64,000 nt of DNA from Streptomyces olivaceus (GTDB lineage Bacteria > Actinomycetota > Actinomycetes > Streptomycetales > Streptomycetaceae), in assembly GCF_000721235.1 (NCBI RefSeq), contig NZ_JOFH01000015.1, forward strand, positions 186,001 to 250,000, read 5' to 3'. This document shows, piece after piece, positions 45,352 to 54,051 of this stretch (the stretch's first letter is position 1; every line of letters starts with the position of its first letter). The notes under the pieces were generated by a model. That model worked only from the letters and a program-made list of their open reading frames with translations. It had not been told where the DNA came from and did not search any database. Position numbers and translations under genes: made by a program.

Positions 45352-46677
45352 TTATGCGGCGGTCCGGTATCCGGTGTCGAGTTCAGTACGGAGTCGTTCT
45401 CGGTCGATCGCCTTCTCCCATCTGGCGACGACGAGGGTGGCCACGCAGTTGCCGGCGATGTTGGTGAAGACGAAGGCCGCCGAGAGGATGCTGTGTACCC
45501 CGAGGACCAGTGCGATGCTGCTGACAGGGATCGTATCGGTCGCGCTGAGCGTCAGTGCCAGTACGGCGATGGCGGAGCCGGAGACCCCGGCACCGCCCTT
45601 GGACGTGAGGAGCAGTACCAGCAGGAGCCCGAGTTGGGCGGTCCAGCTCAGGTCTGCTCCGGTGGCCTGGCCGAGGAAGACGCTGACTGCGGCGAAGTAG
45701 AGGCACGTTCCGTCGTGGTTGAAGCTGTAGGCGGTGGGCAGCACGAGGCCCACGACGGGTTCGTCCACGCCGAGCTTCTTGAGCTTGGCGGTCAGCTGGG
45801 GAAACACGCTCTCCGAGGAACTGGTACCGAGCACCAGCACCAGTTCCGCACGGAAGTAGCGCAGCAGCTTCAGCAGGCTCACCCCTGCGTACCGCGACAC
45901 CGGCCACAGCACCAGCCCGAAGAACAGCACCACGATGAGATAGAACACCGCCACCAGTCGACCGAGTGACAGCAGCGTCCCCAGACCGTACTCGGACACG
46001 GTGTAGCCGATCGCGCCGAAGGCCGCCGCCGGGGCGATGCGCATCACCTTGCGGATGATCCAGAACAGGGCCTGCTGCACCGTGTGGACCAAGTCGAGCA
46101 CCGGCTGCGCCTTCTCGCCCACGGAAGCCAGTCCACAAGCGAACAGCACGGAGAAGACCAGGATCTGGAGGATGCTGCTCTCAGCGAAAGCCTGTACCGC
46201 GGAGGTCGGCACCAAGTTCACGAGGAAGTCGTCGAAGCCCTCCGACTTCGCCGGCTCGGTGGCGGAGGAGGGGGCGTGCAGGGAGGACGGATCGATGTGC
46301 ATGCCCGAGCCGGGCTTGAGCACGTTGACCACGACGAGGGCTATCACGAGCGCGATCGTGGTGACCACCTCGAAGTAGACCAGGGACCGGATCGCTATAC
46401 GGCCGACCTTGCCCAGGTCGCGCACGCTGGCGATACCGTGCGTCACCGTGCAGAAGATGATGAGGCCGACGACCATCTGGATCAGATGGATGAAGATGTC
46501 ACCGAGGAACTGCACATGCTGTCCGACCGAGGGGGCCAACGCGCCCACGAGCACGCCGAGCGCGACTCCGGCGAGGACCTGGAACGCCAGGTCGCGGTAG
46601 AACGGGGGGCGTTTTCTTGCGCCCGGTGCCGACGCGCCCGCCTCGGCGGGGGCGTCGGTGGGAGTGGTTTCGCTCAT
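45352..46677 (-). CDS. DAACS-family dicarboxylate/amino acid:cation symporter
   Basis: Membrane transporter of 441 residues with eight helices and two re-entrant loops. GTSSSESVFPQL is the serine-rich hairpin, NHDGTCLYFAAVS the conserved NMDGT-type motif, and SKGGAGVSGSA the second loop, all as in DctA/GltP. The start is ATG 46677. It is the last gene of an operon with the 4,5-dihydroxyphthalate-decarboxylase-like, lactonase-like and LigJ-like genes, 41 nt after the first of these. It is therefore likely to import a di- or tricarboxylic intermediate or an aromatic di-acid rather than succinate; that is inference. Confidence 0.9.
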   Translation of the reverse strand: MSETTPTDAPAEAGASAPGARKRPPFYRDLAFQVLAGVALGVLVGALAPSVGQHVQFLGDIFIHLIQMVVGLIIFCTVTHGIASVRDLGKVGRIAIRSLVYFEVVTTIALVIALVVVNVLKPGSGMHIDPSSLHAPSSATEPAKSEGFDDFLVNLVPTSAVQAFAESSILQILVFSVLFACGLASVGEKAQPVLDLVHTVQQALFWIIRKVMRIAPAAAFGAIGYTVSEYGLGTLLSLGRLVAVFYLIVVLFFGLVLWPVSRYAGVSLLKLLRYFRAELVLVLGTSSSESVFPQLTAKLKKLGVDEPVVGLVLPTAYSFNHDGTCLYFAAVSVFLGQATGADLSWTAQLGLLLVLLLTSKGGAGVSGSAIAVLALTLSATDTIPVSSIALVLGVHSILSAAFVFTNIAGNCVATLVVARWEKAIDRERLRTELDTGYRTAA

Positions 46678-46718
46678 GGTCCGGTTTCTCCGTTGAATGT
46701 CCGGTGGCGACAGGCGAG

Positions 46719-47615
46719 TCAGGCGGCGTCTTTGCCGAGCACCTCCCGGGCTGGTCCGAAGACCTCTTCGAAGCTGAGCCGCCGCGGCAGCAGCTGCTGC
46801 GCGAGGCAGGCGTCGATCACTGTTTCCAACGGCTTCCGCAGTCGTTCGAAGCCGAACATCGTGGGACGGGGCGCGCCGTCGAGGTGCTGGACGCTGTCGC
46901 GCGCGCGGCGCAGCAGTGCATAGCTCTCGCGTACGGCGGAGGGAACGTCGCGGCACGTGGAGGCGGCCACCGCCACCATGTGGTTGATCGGCATGTAGCC
47001 GTGCCACCGCCACCACAGTTCGTCACGGGCGGCGGCGTCGGGGAAGACGGACACGAACTCGTCGCCCTGCGGCAAGTCGTTGCCGAGGACGGCGGCGTCG
47101 ACGTGCCCCTCGCGCAACATGTCGAGGAGCCCCGTGGTGTGCGGATGGCGGGTGACGAACGCCGGGTCGGTGTACTCGGCCACGTGCGCGCCCTCACGAG
47201 TGCACCATCGAACGTCTCGCGCCGCCAGACCGTAGTCCTCCGCGAGATGGGCACGCACCCACATGCCCGTGGTCTGCGTGTAGGACCGCACCCCGATGCG
47301 GCTGCCCGCGAGGTCCTTCGGCCGGATCGGGCGTGAGGCGTGAGATATGAGACAGCCTCGCTGGAACCGGGCGGCCACGACTGCCGGCAGCAGCACCACG
47401 GGACGGCGATGGGCGACGGCCTGCAGAGCGGTCACGACAGCCAGCTCGCAGAGGTCGTACGCCTCGGCGCGCACCATCGGCGCGAAGGCCCGGTGGATGG
47501 GCGAGACGGGAAGGAAGTCCAGACGTACGCGTGCGCTGTGGACATCCCCGTTCTTGAGCGGAGCCGTGTGCGGGTGGTCGCCCAAGACGGTACGGAGCAC
47601 GGCCGGTTCAGGCAC
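46719..47615 (-). CDS. 4,5-dihydroxyphthalate decarboxylase-like (periplasmic-binding-fold) protein
   Basis: Protein of 298 residues with a type 2 periplasmic-binding fold but no signal peptide. LRTVLGDHPHTAPLKNG, FAPMVRAEAYDLCELAVVTALQAV, GVRSYTQTTGMWVRAHLAEDYGL and HVDAAVLGNDLP match the 4,5-dihydroxyphthalate decarboxylase (Pht5-like) family as I recall it. Such enzymes turn 4,5-dihydroxyphthalate into protocatechuate. The GTG start at 47615 overlaps the upstream gene by 8 bp, so the two are translationally coupled. Location in a LigI/LigJ-type operon supports an aromatic-acid role, but a cytosolic binding protein cannot be ruled out. Confidence 0.75.
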   Translation of the reverse strand: MPEPAVLRTVLGDHPHTAPLKNGDVHSARVRLDFLPVSPIHRAFAPMVRAEAYDLCELAVVTALQAVAHRRPVVLLPAVVAARFQRGCLISHASRPIRPKDLAGSRIGVRSYTQTTGMWVRAHLAEDYGLAARDVRWCTREGAHVAEYTDPAFVTRHPHTTGLLDMLREGHVDAAVLGNDLPQGDEFVSVFPDAAARDELWWRWHGYMPINHMVAVAASTCRDVPSAVRESYALLRRARDSVQHLDGAPRPTMFGFERLRKPLETVIDACLAQQLLPRRLSFEEVFGPAREVLGKDAA

Positions 47616-48474
47616 GGGGCCCTCCCACGGTCGTGACGGGGGTGTAGAACGCGGCCGTCGATCCGCCGAAGATCATCTCCTGGTCGGCCGCCGACAGGTC
47701 CGACGCCGCCTCACGGGCCTGTGCCAGGAGGTCGGCGGGTGTGCCCTCTGCCGCGGGGAAGTTGGAGCCCCACGCGATACGGTTCGCCCCGTAGGCCGCC
47801 ACCAGATCCGCCAGGAAATCGGCGGCGGTGGAAGCTCCGCGCTGCGCCGCGCCCAGCGCCCGGTGGGTGAGCTTGAGGTGAACGCCCGGGTGGCCCGCCA
47901 TGTCGAACAGGTCCTTGGCATGCCGATAGGGCCGGCCGTCGGACAGGTCGGGGCGGGCGCAGTGGTCCAACAGCACCCGCACACCGGGGAACCGTTCCAG
48001 CAGACCTCGCAGTACGGGCAACCCCTGGATCGTCATCTGCAGGCAGACCGGGATGCCCTGCTCCTCGGCATAGGCCCAGGCGGGATAGGAGTCCCGGTGG
48101 CCCAGCCAGTCCGCCTGACCGGGCATCGTGGTACCGGTGGTGAACAGCCGGAAGCCGGTGAGGCCCTGGCCCTGCCAGTACTTGATGCGCTCGACGGCGT
48201 CCGGGGCCGGGGCGTCGATCGAGTACACGCCGATGAACCGGTCGGGGTGGGTTCGGACCGCCTCGACGACGTAGCGGTTGTCGTGGCCGTACACCGTCGA
48301 GGCCTGTACCACCACTGCCTTGTCGATCTCGGCGTCGTCCAGTGCACGGACGAGCCCGTCGATGTTCACCGGGCGGGTCTGCGACCACTGCGACTGACGC
48401 CCACCGATCGGGGAGGTCGGATAGCGCACGGTGTCCGTCGAGATGACGTGGGTGTGGTTGTCGATCAGCACCAT
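47608..48474 (-). CDS. Amidohydrolase 2 family protein, LigI-like lactonase candidate
   Basis: TIM-barrel metal-dependent hydrolase of 288 residues. The metal motif IDNHTHV is at the N-terminus; other landmarks are AVVVQASTVYGHDNRYVVEA, GLTGFRLF, VLLDHCARPD and RIAWGSNFP. This plan is that of the COG3618 group, which includes 2-pyrone-4,6-dicarboxylate lactonase (LigI), whose product is the substrate of LigJ, encoded next upstream. Pyrone-dicarboxylate hydrolysis is therefore a good proposal but not certain. The ATG start at 48474 has a distant GAAAGGA. The stop overlaps the next gene. Confidence 0.8.
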   Translation of the reverse strand: MVLIDNHTHVISTDTVRYPTSPIGGRQSQWSQTRPVNIDGLVRALDDAEIDKAVVVQASTVYGHDNRYVVEAVRTHPDRFIGVYSIDAPAPDAVERIKYWQGQGLTGFRLFTTGTTMPGQADWLGHRDSYPAWAYAEEQGIPVCLQMTIQGLPVLRGLLERFPGVRVLLDHCARPDLSDGRPYRHAKDLFDMAGHPGVHLKLTHRALGAAQRGASTAADFLADLVAAYGANRIAWGSNFPAAEGTPADLLAQAREAASDLSAADQEMIFGGSTAAFYTPVTTVGGPRA

Positions 48475-48579
48475 GAAATTGCCATGTCCTTTCGGTCGAT
48501 ACAGGGCGGGCCCGGGTACTGCGGACCGTCATATGTGTTCGGGTGGGCCTCGGACCCGCTACGAGGCCGACGCCGGCGC

Positions 48580-49605
48580 TCAGCGGCCGGCCCGGCGCAG
48601 CCGCGAGTCGAGCCGGGGATACACGGTGCGGGCGTTGCCCTCCTCGATGGCCGTGAGACCGGCCGGGGAGAGGCCCGCCGCCTCGAGATAGCGGTGGGTG
48701 TCGTCGAAGTGCCGACCGGTGTCCGGGTCGACGCCTCGTACCGCGCCGATCATCTCCGAGGCGAAGAGCACGTTGGCGTGGGGCATCACCTTGAGCAGCA
48801 GGTCGATACCGGGTTGGTGGTAGACGCAGGTGTCGAAGAAGACGTTGTTCAGCAGATGCTCGGTGAGCTCCGGCTTGCCCAGCGCCTGCGCCAGCCCGCG
48901 AAAGCGTCCCCAGTGGTAGGGCACCGCGCCGCCACCGTGCGGGATGACCAGCCGCAGGGTGGGGAAGTCGGCGAACAGATCACCCTGGATCAGCTGCATG
49001 ACAGCGGTGGTGTCGGCGTTCAGGTAGTGGGCGCCGGTGGTGTGGAACGCAGGGTTCTCACTGGTGCTCACGTGCACCATCACGGGGACGTCGAGCTCGA
49101 CGATCTTCTCGTAGAGCGGATACCAGGAGCGGTCGGTCAGCGGTGGCGCGGTCCAGCGGCCACCGGAGGGGTCGGGATTGAGGTTGACCGCGACGGCGCC
49201 GAGTTCCTCGACCGCGCGGATCAGTTCGGGGACGCAGGCCGCCGGACCCGCGCCGGGCGACTGCGGCAGCATCGCGGCGGGCGCGAACCGCTCGGGGAAC
49301 AACGCGCCGACACGGGCGCACAGGTCGTTGCAGACTCGGGCCCAGGCCTCCGAGACCGCGGAGTCGCCGATGTGGTGCGCCATGAACGAGGCGCGCGGGG
49401 AGAAGACCGTCAGGTCGATTCCGCGCTCGTCCATCAGACGTAGTTGGTTGGCCTCGATCGTCTCCCGAATCTCGTCGTCGCCTATCCGCAGATCCGCGTT
49501 GCTCGGAGCCTCGCCCTCGGTGGTCAGAGCCCGTATCTGGCGCTCGCGCCACTCGCCCAGTGCTGCGGGCGCGGTCGTGTAGTGGCCGTGGCAATCGATG
49601 ATCAA
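48580..49605 (-). CDS. ligJ: 4-oxalomesaconate hydratase (LigJ type)
   Basis: Amidohydrolase-fold hydratase of 341 residues. Almost every block follows Sphingobium LigJ as I recall it: MIIDCHGHYTTAP, LTVFSPRASFMAHHIGD, AAMLPQSPG, LNPDPSGG, PPLTDRSWYP, FHTTGAHYLNADTTA, VIPHGGGAVPYHWGRFRG, FFDTCVYHQPGIDLL and FASEMIGAVRG. It adds water to 4-oxalomesaconate in the protocatechuate 4,5-cleavage and gallate pathways. TTG 49605 is chosen because AAGGAG lies 7 nt upstream and the protein then begins MIIDCHGH as in LigJ. First gene of a four-gene operon; the ring-cleaving dioxygenase and aldolase are not in the window. Confidence 0.92.
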   Translation of the reverse strand: MIIDCHGHYTTAPAALGEWRERQIRALTTEGEAPSNADLRIGDDEIRETIEANQLRLMDERGIDLTVFSPRASFMAHHIGDSAVSEAWARVCNDLCARVGALFPERFAPAAMLPQSPGAGPAACVPELIRAVEELGAVAVNLNPDPSGGRWTAPPLTDRSWYPLYEKIVELDVPVMVHVSTSENPAFHTTGAHYLNADTTAVMQLIQGDLFADFPTLRLVIPHGGGAVPYHWGRFRGLAQALGKPELTEHLLNNVFFDTCVYHQPGIDLLLKVMPHANVLFASEMIGAVRGVDPDTGRHFDDTHRYLEAAGLSPAGLTAIEEGNARTVYPRLDSRLRRAGR

Positions 49606-49665
49606 CGCACGTCTCCTTAGCTCGTCCGGCGCGGCCAGGGGCCCCGGGGGGGTGCGCACAGTCGG

Positions 49666-49695
49666 ACGCTAATCGCGGCCTGGAGTCAGCGTCAA
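49666..49695 (-). promoter_or_regulatory. HrdB-like promoter of the ligJ operon
   Basis: On the minus strand TTGACG, an 18-nt spacer and TAGCGT match the consensus. Transcription would begin near 49660, about 55 nt before the TTG start. The operator-like site at 49705-49723 sits immediately upstream of the -35. Confidence 0.6.
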
Positions 49696-49704
49696 CAATT
49701 TTTG

Positions 49705-49723
49705 TGACAATATTTTCAGTGAT
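49705..49723 (-). promoter_or_regulatory. Operator copy 1 for the GntR regulator
   Basis: Read on the minus strand ATCACTGAAAATATTGTCA. It matches the plus-strand copy at 49904-49922 at 17 of 19 positions. Next to the ligJ promoter. Confidence 0.6.
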
Positions 49724-49802
49724 CCTGTCGCAAGTGGAGCCACACGTCAGGGTCACAGCGTCAGCACGGAGCGAGTGGACGAGCGAGCGACGAGGAGAAG
49801 AC

Positions 49803-49904
49803 ATGTCTGATCCGCACACCGGGCGGCATCCACCGGCAACCACCCCCGGCTCGCGACAGGGTCGGGGACCGCCACGGGCACCAAGCACGACTACGGCGCA
49901 ATAA
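49803..49904 (+). CDS. Possible 33-residue ORF in the ligJ/GntR control region
   Basis: ATG 49803 has a strong GAGGAGAAG ribosome site, and the frame runs to TAA at 49902-49904, inside operator copy 2. The peptide (MSDPHTGRHPP..., Pro/Thr/Arg-rich) resembles no domain I know. It could be a leader peptide or the truncated start of a lost gene. Weak support. Confidence 0.25.
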   Translation: MSDPHTGRHPPATTPGSRQGRGPPRAPSTTTAQ

Positions 49905-49922
49905 TCACTGAAAATTTTGTCG
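49904..49922 (+). promoter_or_regulatory. Operator copy 2 for the GntR regulator
   Basis: ATCACTGAAAATTTTGTCG, containing an AAAATTTT core, lies about 75 bp upstream of the GntR start, where its promoter should be. This suits autorepression. Confidence 0.6.
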
Positions 49923-49994
49923 GTGATAGGGTCGCTGCCGCGTTGTCACAGGCACGTGGCGATGGCCCGTTCGGGAGCGAGGGAGCAGCAGCAC

Positions 49995-50660
49995 GTGACC
50001 AGCGCACAGTTGAAGGGGGCGGCCGCGCGGCTTCACGTCAGCACGCACATCCGGCAGTCCCTGTGGGCCGGCGACCTGCTGCCGGGACAGCGGCTCGTGG
50101 TGCAGGACCTCGCCGACCAGCTCGGCGTGACCCGCAGCTCCGTGCGCGAGGCCCTCTTCGACCTGGCCTCCGACGACCTGGTGGAGCTGGTGCCCAACCG
50201 CGGTGCCAGCATCAGGGTCATCTCGGTCGACGAGGCCATTCAGATCACCGAATGCCGCTCCGCGCTGGAACGCCTGTGCGCACGCAAAGCAGCCGAGCGG
50301 GCGACCGAGGAGCAGCGTGCCGAGCTGGTCGAGGTCGGCGTGCAACTTCGTGCCGCGGTGGCCGAGGAGGAGTTCCACACCTACTCCGCCCTCAACCGCA
50401 GGCTGCACGACCTCGTCATCGAATTCAGTGGCCAGACCATCGCCGCACGCCAACTCGAGCGGCTCAACGTACAGATGGTCCGTTTCCAGTTCCGTCTCGC
50501 ACTGAGGACGGGACGCCCGCAGGAAGCACTCCCCCAGCTCCTGGCCATCATCGACGCCGTCACCGCGGGTGATCCCACCGCCGCCGACACGGCAGCCGAG
50601 GCTCAGCTGGCGAGCGTGATCGACCAGCTCCGCAAGACCGAAACGCTGCCACTGGCCTGA
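49995..50660 (+). CDS. GntR/FadR-type (FCD) transcriptional regulator
   Basis: Regulator of about 221 residues. The N-terminal winged helix has HIRQSLWAGDLLPGQRLVVQDLADQLGVTRSSVREALFDLASDDLVEL. The C-terminal all-helical FCD domain has ITECRSALERLCARKAA, FHTYSALNRRLHDLV and a following Arg/Glu-rich helix that binds metal and acid ligand in relatives. GTG 49995 is chosen for its GGGAG site and normal family length; a TTG at 49917 would overlap the operator. It is divergent from the ligJ operon, so an aromatic-pathway acid such as 4-oxalomesaconate or pyrone dicarboxylate is the likely inducer. Confidence 0.87.
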   Translation: MTSAQLKGAAARLHVSTHIRQSLWAGDLLPGQRLVVQDLADQLGVTRSSVREALFDLASDDLVELVPNRGASIRVISVDEAIQITECRSALERLCARKAAERATEEQRAELVEVGVQLRAAVAEEEFHTYSALNRRLHDLVIEFSGQTIAARQLERLNVQMVRFQFRLALRTGRPQEALPQLLAIIDAVTAGDPTAADTAAEAQLASVIDQLRKTETLPLA

Positions 50661-50774
50661 GCGCGATGCGGCCGGGAGCCTTGTGGGCCTTCGAGGCGCA
50701 GGCCCGGGCAACGGGCGGAACGGCTGCCTACCGGCCCTTACCCAAAGGACCCGGCCCGTTGGTCGTCTGCACGC

Positions 50775-50793
50775 GCCGGACGGTTCGTCCGGC
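50775..50793. terminator. Terminator hairpin between convergent GntR and SDR genes
   Basis: GCCGGAC-ggttc-GTCCGGC, a perfect 7-bp stem with 5-nt loop, in the 231-bp gap between the two stops. Nothing else is seen in this gap. Confidence 0.5.
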
Positions 50794-50891
50794 TTCGGTG
50801 AGCGGCGCGGCGGTTCTCCCCCTCCTCCCCCGAGCGTCCGGGACGTCGGAAGCTTCGGAGTCCCGGGCCTGCCCCTTGGTGCCGGCGCCCG

Positions 50892-51833
50892 TCAGACGGC
50901 GACGCGCGCCCCCGTCAGCTCCTCCGAGCGCTCCCACACCCTGCGGGCCTCGTCCGTGCCGTGCAGGCGGGTGTAGAGCTTCTGGTGCGCGGGCGGGCCG
51001 CCCAGGTGGCCCGGGCCGCCCGGGCCGTACAGCGCCCCGCCCTCCGCCTCGGGCGACGTGGCGGCGTACAGGGCGGGGAGCTGTGCGGTGCGGACCGTGC
51101 CGAGGAGGATGCCGCGGGCGGACAGGGCGCGGATGAGGCGTACGCCCATGGTGTCCTTGTCGCGGCCCAGCTCCGGGCGGGCGGCGAGCAGGCTGGTCGG
51201 GGCGACGCCCGGGTGGGACAGGTTGCTGGTGATGCCCCAGCCGGCGGCCGCGCTGCGGCGGTCGAGTTCCAGGCCGAAGAGCCCGAACGCGATCTTCGAC
51301 TGGCTGTAGGCGCGCCTGCCGTCGTAGAAGCGTTCCCAGTTCAGGTCGTCCCAGTTGATGGCGCCCTGGTTCGCCGCGACGCTGATCTGCGACGTCACGC
51401 GCGCCCGGCCGGCCCGCAGCAGCGGCAGCAGGTGGGCGACGAGGGCGAAGTGGCCGAGGTGGTTGGTGCCGAGCTGCAGCTCGAACCCGTCGGCGGTCGT
51501 CTGGCGCTCGGGCGGCGTCATGACTCCGGCGTTGTTGACGAGCAGGTGGACGGGGCGGTCCTCGGCCAGCAGGGTCCTGCCCAGCGCCGCCACCGAGTCG
51601 AGCGAGGACAGGTCCAGCGTGCGCAAGGAGACGTCCGCGTCGGGGACCTGCCCGCGGATCGCTTCGAGCGCCGCCTCGCCCTTGCGCGGGTTGCGGACCG
51701 GCAGGACCACCTCGGCCCCCGCGGCGGCGAGCCGGGTGGCGATGCCGAGTCCGATGCCGTCGCTCGCTCCGGTGACGACCGCGCGCTTGCCGGACTGGTC
51801 GGGGACGGTGATGTCGAAGTCGGTGCGTGGCAT
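50892..51833 (-). CDS. Short-chain dehydrogenase/reductase
   Basis: Rossmann-fold NAD(P)-dependent oxidoreductase of 313 residues. The cofactor loop is [15 protein letters not shown], followed by LLVNNAGVM. The catalytic pair is YSQSK (Tyr and Lys), and [11 protein letters not shown] follows, as in the retinol-dehydrogenase/WW-oxidoreductase-like atypical SDRs. The start is ATG 51833 behind GGGAG. It is divergent from an XRE/MmyB-type regulator, a pairing often seen in Streptomyces, where the regulator controls the dehydrogenase. Substrate unknown. Confidence 0.9.
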   Translation of the reverse strand: MPRTDFDITVPDQSGKRAVVTGASDGIGLGIATRLAAAGAEVVLPVRNPRKGEAALEAIRGQVPDADVSLRTLDLSSLDSVAALGRTLLAEDRPVHLLVNNAGVMTPPERQTTADGFELQLGTNHLGHFALVAHLLPLLRAGRARVTSQISVAANQGAINWDDLNWERFYDGRRAYSQSKIAFGLFGLELDRRSAAAGWGITSNLSHPGVAPTSLLAARPELGRDKDTMGVRLIRALSARGILLGTVRTAQLPALYAATSPEAEGGALYGPGGPGHLGGPPAHQKLYTRLHGTDEARRVWERSEELTGARVAV

Positions 51834-52073
51834 GGTGTCGCTCCCTCGTGGCGTCGTTGCCTCCACCGTGACGGAGTCCACCGGGGCTGTGCAGGGCCTG
51901 CCGATCCCCTGATAGCGGGGCCGGGGCTCGGCGTCGTTTCGTCGTTTGCACAGGTCAATGGCCTTTTGCGCGGAGCGCCGCAGCACCTCGGGGGCGCCAG
52001 AGGGGGATCGGCCGTCCGTGGCTGCGCGGCCGCCGCGGCGGTAGAAAGGGGGACGGCACGAGGAGAGGACCCC

Positions 52074-52916
52074 ATGGAGATCGACCGGAGCGGACTGGCC
52101 GCGTTCCTGCGGCGCCGGCGGGAGCTGCTGCAGCCCGAGGACGTCGGGCTGCCACGGGGGCAGCGCCGCAGGACAAGGGGGCTGCGGCGGGAGGAGGTCG
52201 CGGCGCTGTGCCACATGTCGACCGACTACTACGCGCGGCTGGAGCGGGAGCGCGGCCCGCAGCCCTCCGAGCAGATGATCGCCTCGATCGCACAGGGCCT
52301 GCACCTGTCCCTGGACGAGCGCGACCACCTCTTCCGGCTGGCCGGGCACAGCCCGCCCGTCCGCGGCACGGTCGGCGAACACGTCGGCCCCGGCCTGCTG
52401 CGCATCCTGGACCGCCTGGCCGACACCCCCGCCGAGATCGTCACCGAACTCGGGGAGACCCTGCGCCAGACACCGCTCGGCGTCGCGCTGACCGGCGACA
52501 CCACGCGGTTCACCGGGCCCGAACGCAGCATCGGCTACCGCTGGTTCACCCTCCCGGCCACCCGCGCGCTGTACGCGCCCGAGGACCACGACCTGATGTC
52601 CCGCATGTTCACGTCCGGGCTGCGCCAGGTCGCCACGCTGCGGGGCCCGGACTCCAGGGCGGCCCACTACGCCGAGCTGCTCCTGGAGCGCAGCGAGGAG
52701 TTCGGCCGCCTGTGGGACGCGCACGAGGTGGGCGTCCGCCCGGGCAGGGTCAAGCACTTCGTGCACCCCGAGGTCGGGCACCTGGAACTGAACTGCCAGT
52801 CGCTGCTCGACCCCGACCAGTCGCACCATCTGCTCGTCTACACCGCGGACCCCGGCTCCGAGAGCCACGACAGGCTGCGCCTGCTCTCGGTCATCGGCAC
52901 CCAGTCGGTGGGCTGA
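52074..52916 (+). CDS. XRE-family regulator with MmyB-like C-terminal domain
   Basis: Protein of 280 residues. The N-terminal helix-turn-helix ([18 protein letters not shown], then [36 protein letters not shown]) is typical of this large actinobacterial family. The C-terminal MmyB-like PAS-type ligand domain runs from about residue 100 to the end, with [16 protein letters not shown] and [10 protein letters not shown]. The start is ATG 52074 behind AGGAGAGG. It is divergent from the SDR gene and probably its repressor. Confidence 0.88.
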   Translation: MEIDRSGLAAFLRRRRELLQPEDVGLPRGQRRRTRGLRREEVAALCHMSTDYYARLERERGPQPSEQMIASIAQGLHLSLDERDHLFRLAGHSPPVRGTVGEHVGPGLLRILDRLADTPAEIVTELGETLRQTPLGVALTGDTTRFTGPERSIGYRWFTLPATRALYAPEDHDLMSRMFTSGLRQVATLRGPDSRAAHYAELLLERSEEFGRLWDAHEVGVRPGRVKHFVHPEVGHLELNCQSLLDPDQSHHLLVYTADPGSESHDRLRLLSVIGTQSVG

Positions 52917-52925
52917 CGGCCGGGT

Positions 52926-52950
52926 CGCCGCCCCGGTGGCCGGGGCGGCG
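52926..52950. terminator. Strong bidirectional terminator hairpin
   Basis: CGCCGCCCCGG-tgg-CCGGGGCGGCG is a perfect 11-bp stem in the 42-bp gap between the convergent XRE-regulator and NlpC/P60 genes. Confidence 0.7.
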
Positions 52951-52958
52951 GGCGGTCG

Positions 52959-53990
52959 TCAGACGCGCACCCCGAACTGGAAGGAGCCGATGGTGCTCAT
53001 GGATTCGTAGCGCACCGAGGTGCCCGGGTAGGGGGCGTGGAGCACCTGGCCGTTGCCCGCGTACAGGCCCACGTGACCGAGGCTGTTGAAGAAGACCAGG
53101 TCGCCGGGGGCCAGCTGGCTCTGGCCGATCTTGGTGCCGTCGTTCTGCTGGGTGTAGGTCGTCCGGGTGAGCTGGACGCCGGCCTGGGCGTAGGCCCACT
53201 GGGTCAGGCCCGAGCAGTCGTAGGAGCTGGGGCCGGTGCCGCCGGAGACGTAGGGCTTGCCGATCTGGGTGGCCGCGGCGGCCAGGGCGGCGGCGCCGCG
53301 TCCGGAGGCGGGGGCCTCGTTGCCGAGGTCGACGCGGTCGCTGGCCGAGCGGCTGGCGCGCTGCTCCTTGTCGGCGATCTCCTGGCGTTCCTGTGCCGTC
53401 AGCGTGTTGAGCAGCTTCTGCGCCTCGGCGAGCTTGCCCTGGACCTTTTCCTTCTTCTTCTTGAGCTCGGTGCGGGTGTCCGCGAGGTCGCTCAGCTTCT
53501 CCGAGGCCTCCTTGCGCTGCTGCGCGAGGGTGCGCTGCTTCCCCTGGATCTTCTCCAGCGCCGCGACCTGCTGCACGCTGAGCTGGTCCAGGGTGGAGGC
53601 CTTGTCCAGGTAGTTGTCCGGGTCGGCGGACAGGAAGAGCTGGAGGGAGGGGTCGATGCCGCCGGAGCGGTACTGGGCGCTGGCCATCGAACCGAGGCCG
53701 TCGCGCAGCTCGTTGAGTTCGGCCTGCCCGCGGGCGACCTCGTCCTGGAGGTCCTCGACCTCGCCCTCGAGCTTGTCCTGCTTCTCCTTGGCCCCGTTGT
53801 ACTTGTCGGTGGCCCGCTCGGCCTCCTCGTAGAGCTTGTCGACCTTGGACTTGACCTCGTCCTTGCTCGGCTTCTCGCTCGGGGCGGCGTTGGCCGCCTG
53901 GGAGGTGAGTGCCACGGCTGCGGCGGCGGTTGCGGTGATCACGGTCACCCGGGCACGGCTCGGCTGCTTGGGCCGACGGTGGGAGGCCAC
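52959..53990 (-). CDS. Secreted NlpC/P60 (C40) cell-wall endopeptidase
   Basis: Exported peptidoglycan hydrolase of 343 residues. A Sec signal (ARVTVITATAAAAVALTSQAANAA) is followed by a long coiled coil (about 40-220, rich in K/E/Q/A heptads) that may regulate or position the enzyme. The C-terminal NlpC/P60 domain has catalytic Cys259 (YDCSGLTQWAY), His306 (LGHVGLYAGNG) and His318. GTG 53990 (VASHRRPKQ) is preferred to the longer ATG at 54050 because of AAGGAGACC upstream. A promoter at 54095-54124 and a leader hairpin precede it. Confidence 0.92.
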   Translation of the reverse strand: MASHRRPKQPSRARVTVITATAAAAVALTSQAANAAPSEKPSKDEVKSKVDKLYEEAERATDKYNGAKEKQDKLEGEVEDLQDEVARGQAELNELRDGLGSMASAQYRSGGIDPSLQLFLSADPDNYLDKASTLDQLSVQQVAALEKIQGKQRTLAQQRKEASEKLSDLADTRTELKKKKEKVQGKLAEAQKLLNTLTAQERQEIADKEQRASRSASDRVDLGNEAPASGRGAAALAAAATQIGKPYVSGGTGPSSYDCSGLTQWAYAQAGVQLTRTTYTQQNDGTKIGQSQLAPGDLVFFNSLGHVGLYAGNGQVLHAPYPGTSVRYESMSTIGSFQFGVRV

Positions 53991-54051
53991 GCGGGCGGTC
54001 TCCTTCTCCTCCAGCCGCCTGTCGCTCAGGACCGACGGGTGCCCCTCCACC

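Larger units (their letters stand above)
49606..49994. promoter_or_regulatory. Divergent control region, ligJ operon / GntR regulator
   Basis: 389 bp, AT-rich in two patches. It contains the ligJ promoter (49666-49695), two nearly identical 19-bp sites in opposite orientation (49705-49723 and 49904-49922), and a 33-codon ORF at 49803-49904 of doubtful meaning. Confidence 0.55.

Noticed and set aside
46719..47615. Exported ABC-transporter substrate-binding protein
   Set aside because: No signal peptide or lipobox and no ABC genes nearby. The operon context and motifs favour the dihydroxyphthalate-decarboxylase-like group, though some doubt remains.
49917..49994. Longer N-terminus of the GntR regulator from TTG 49917
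   Set aside because: That start overlaps the operator-like sequence and has no ribosome site. GTG 49995 has GGGAG and gives the usual length.
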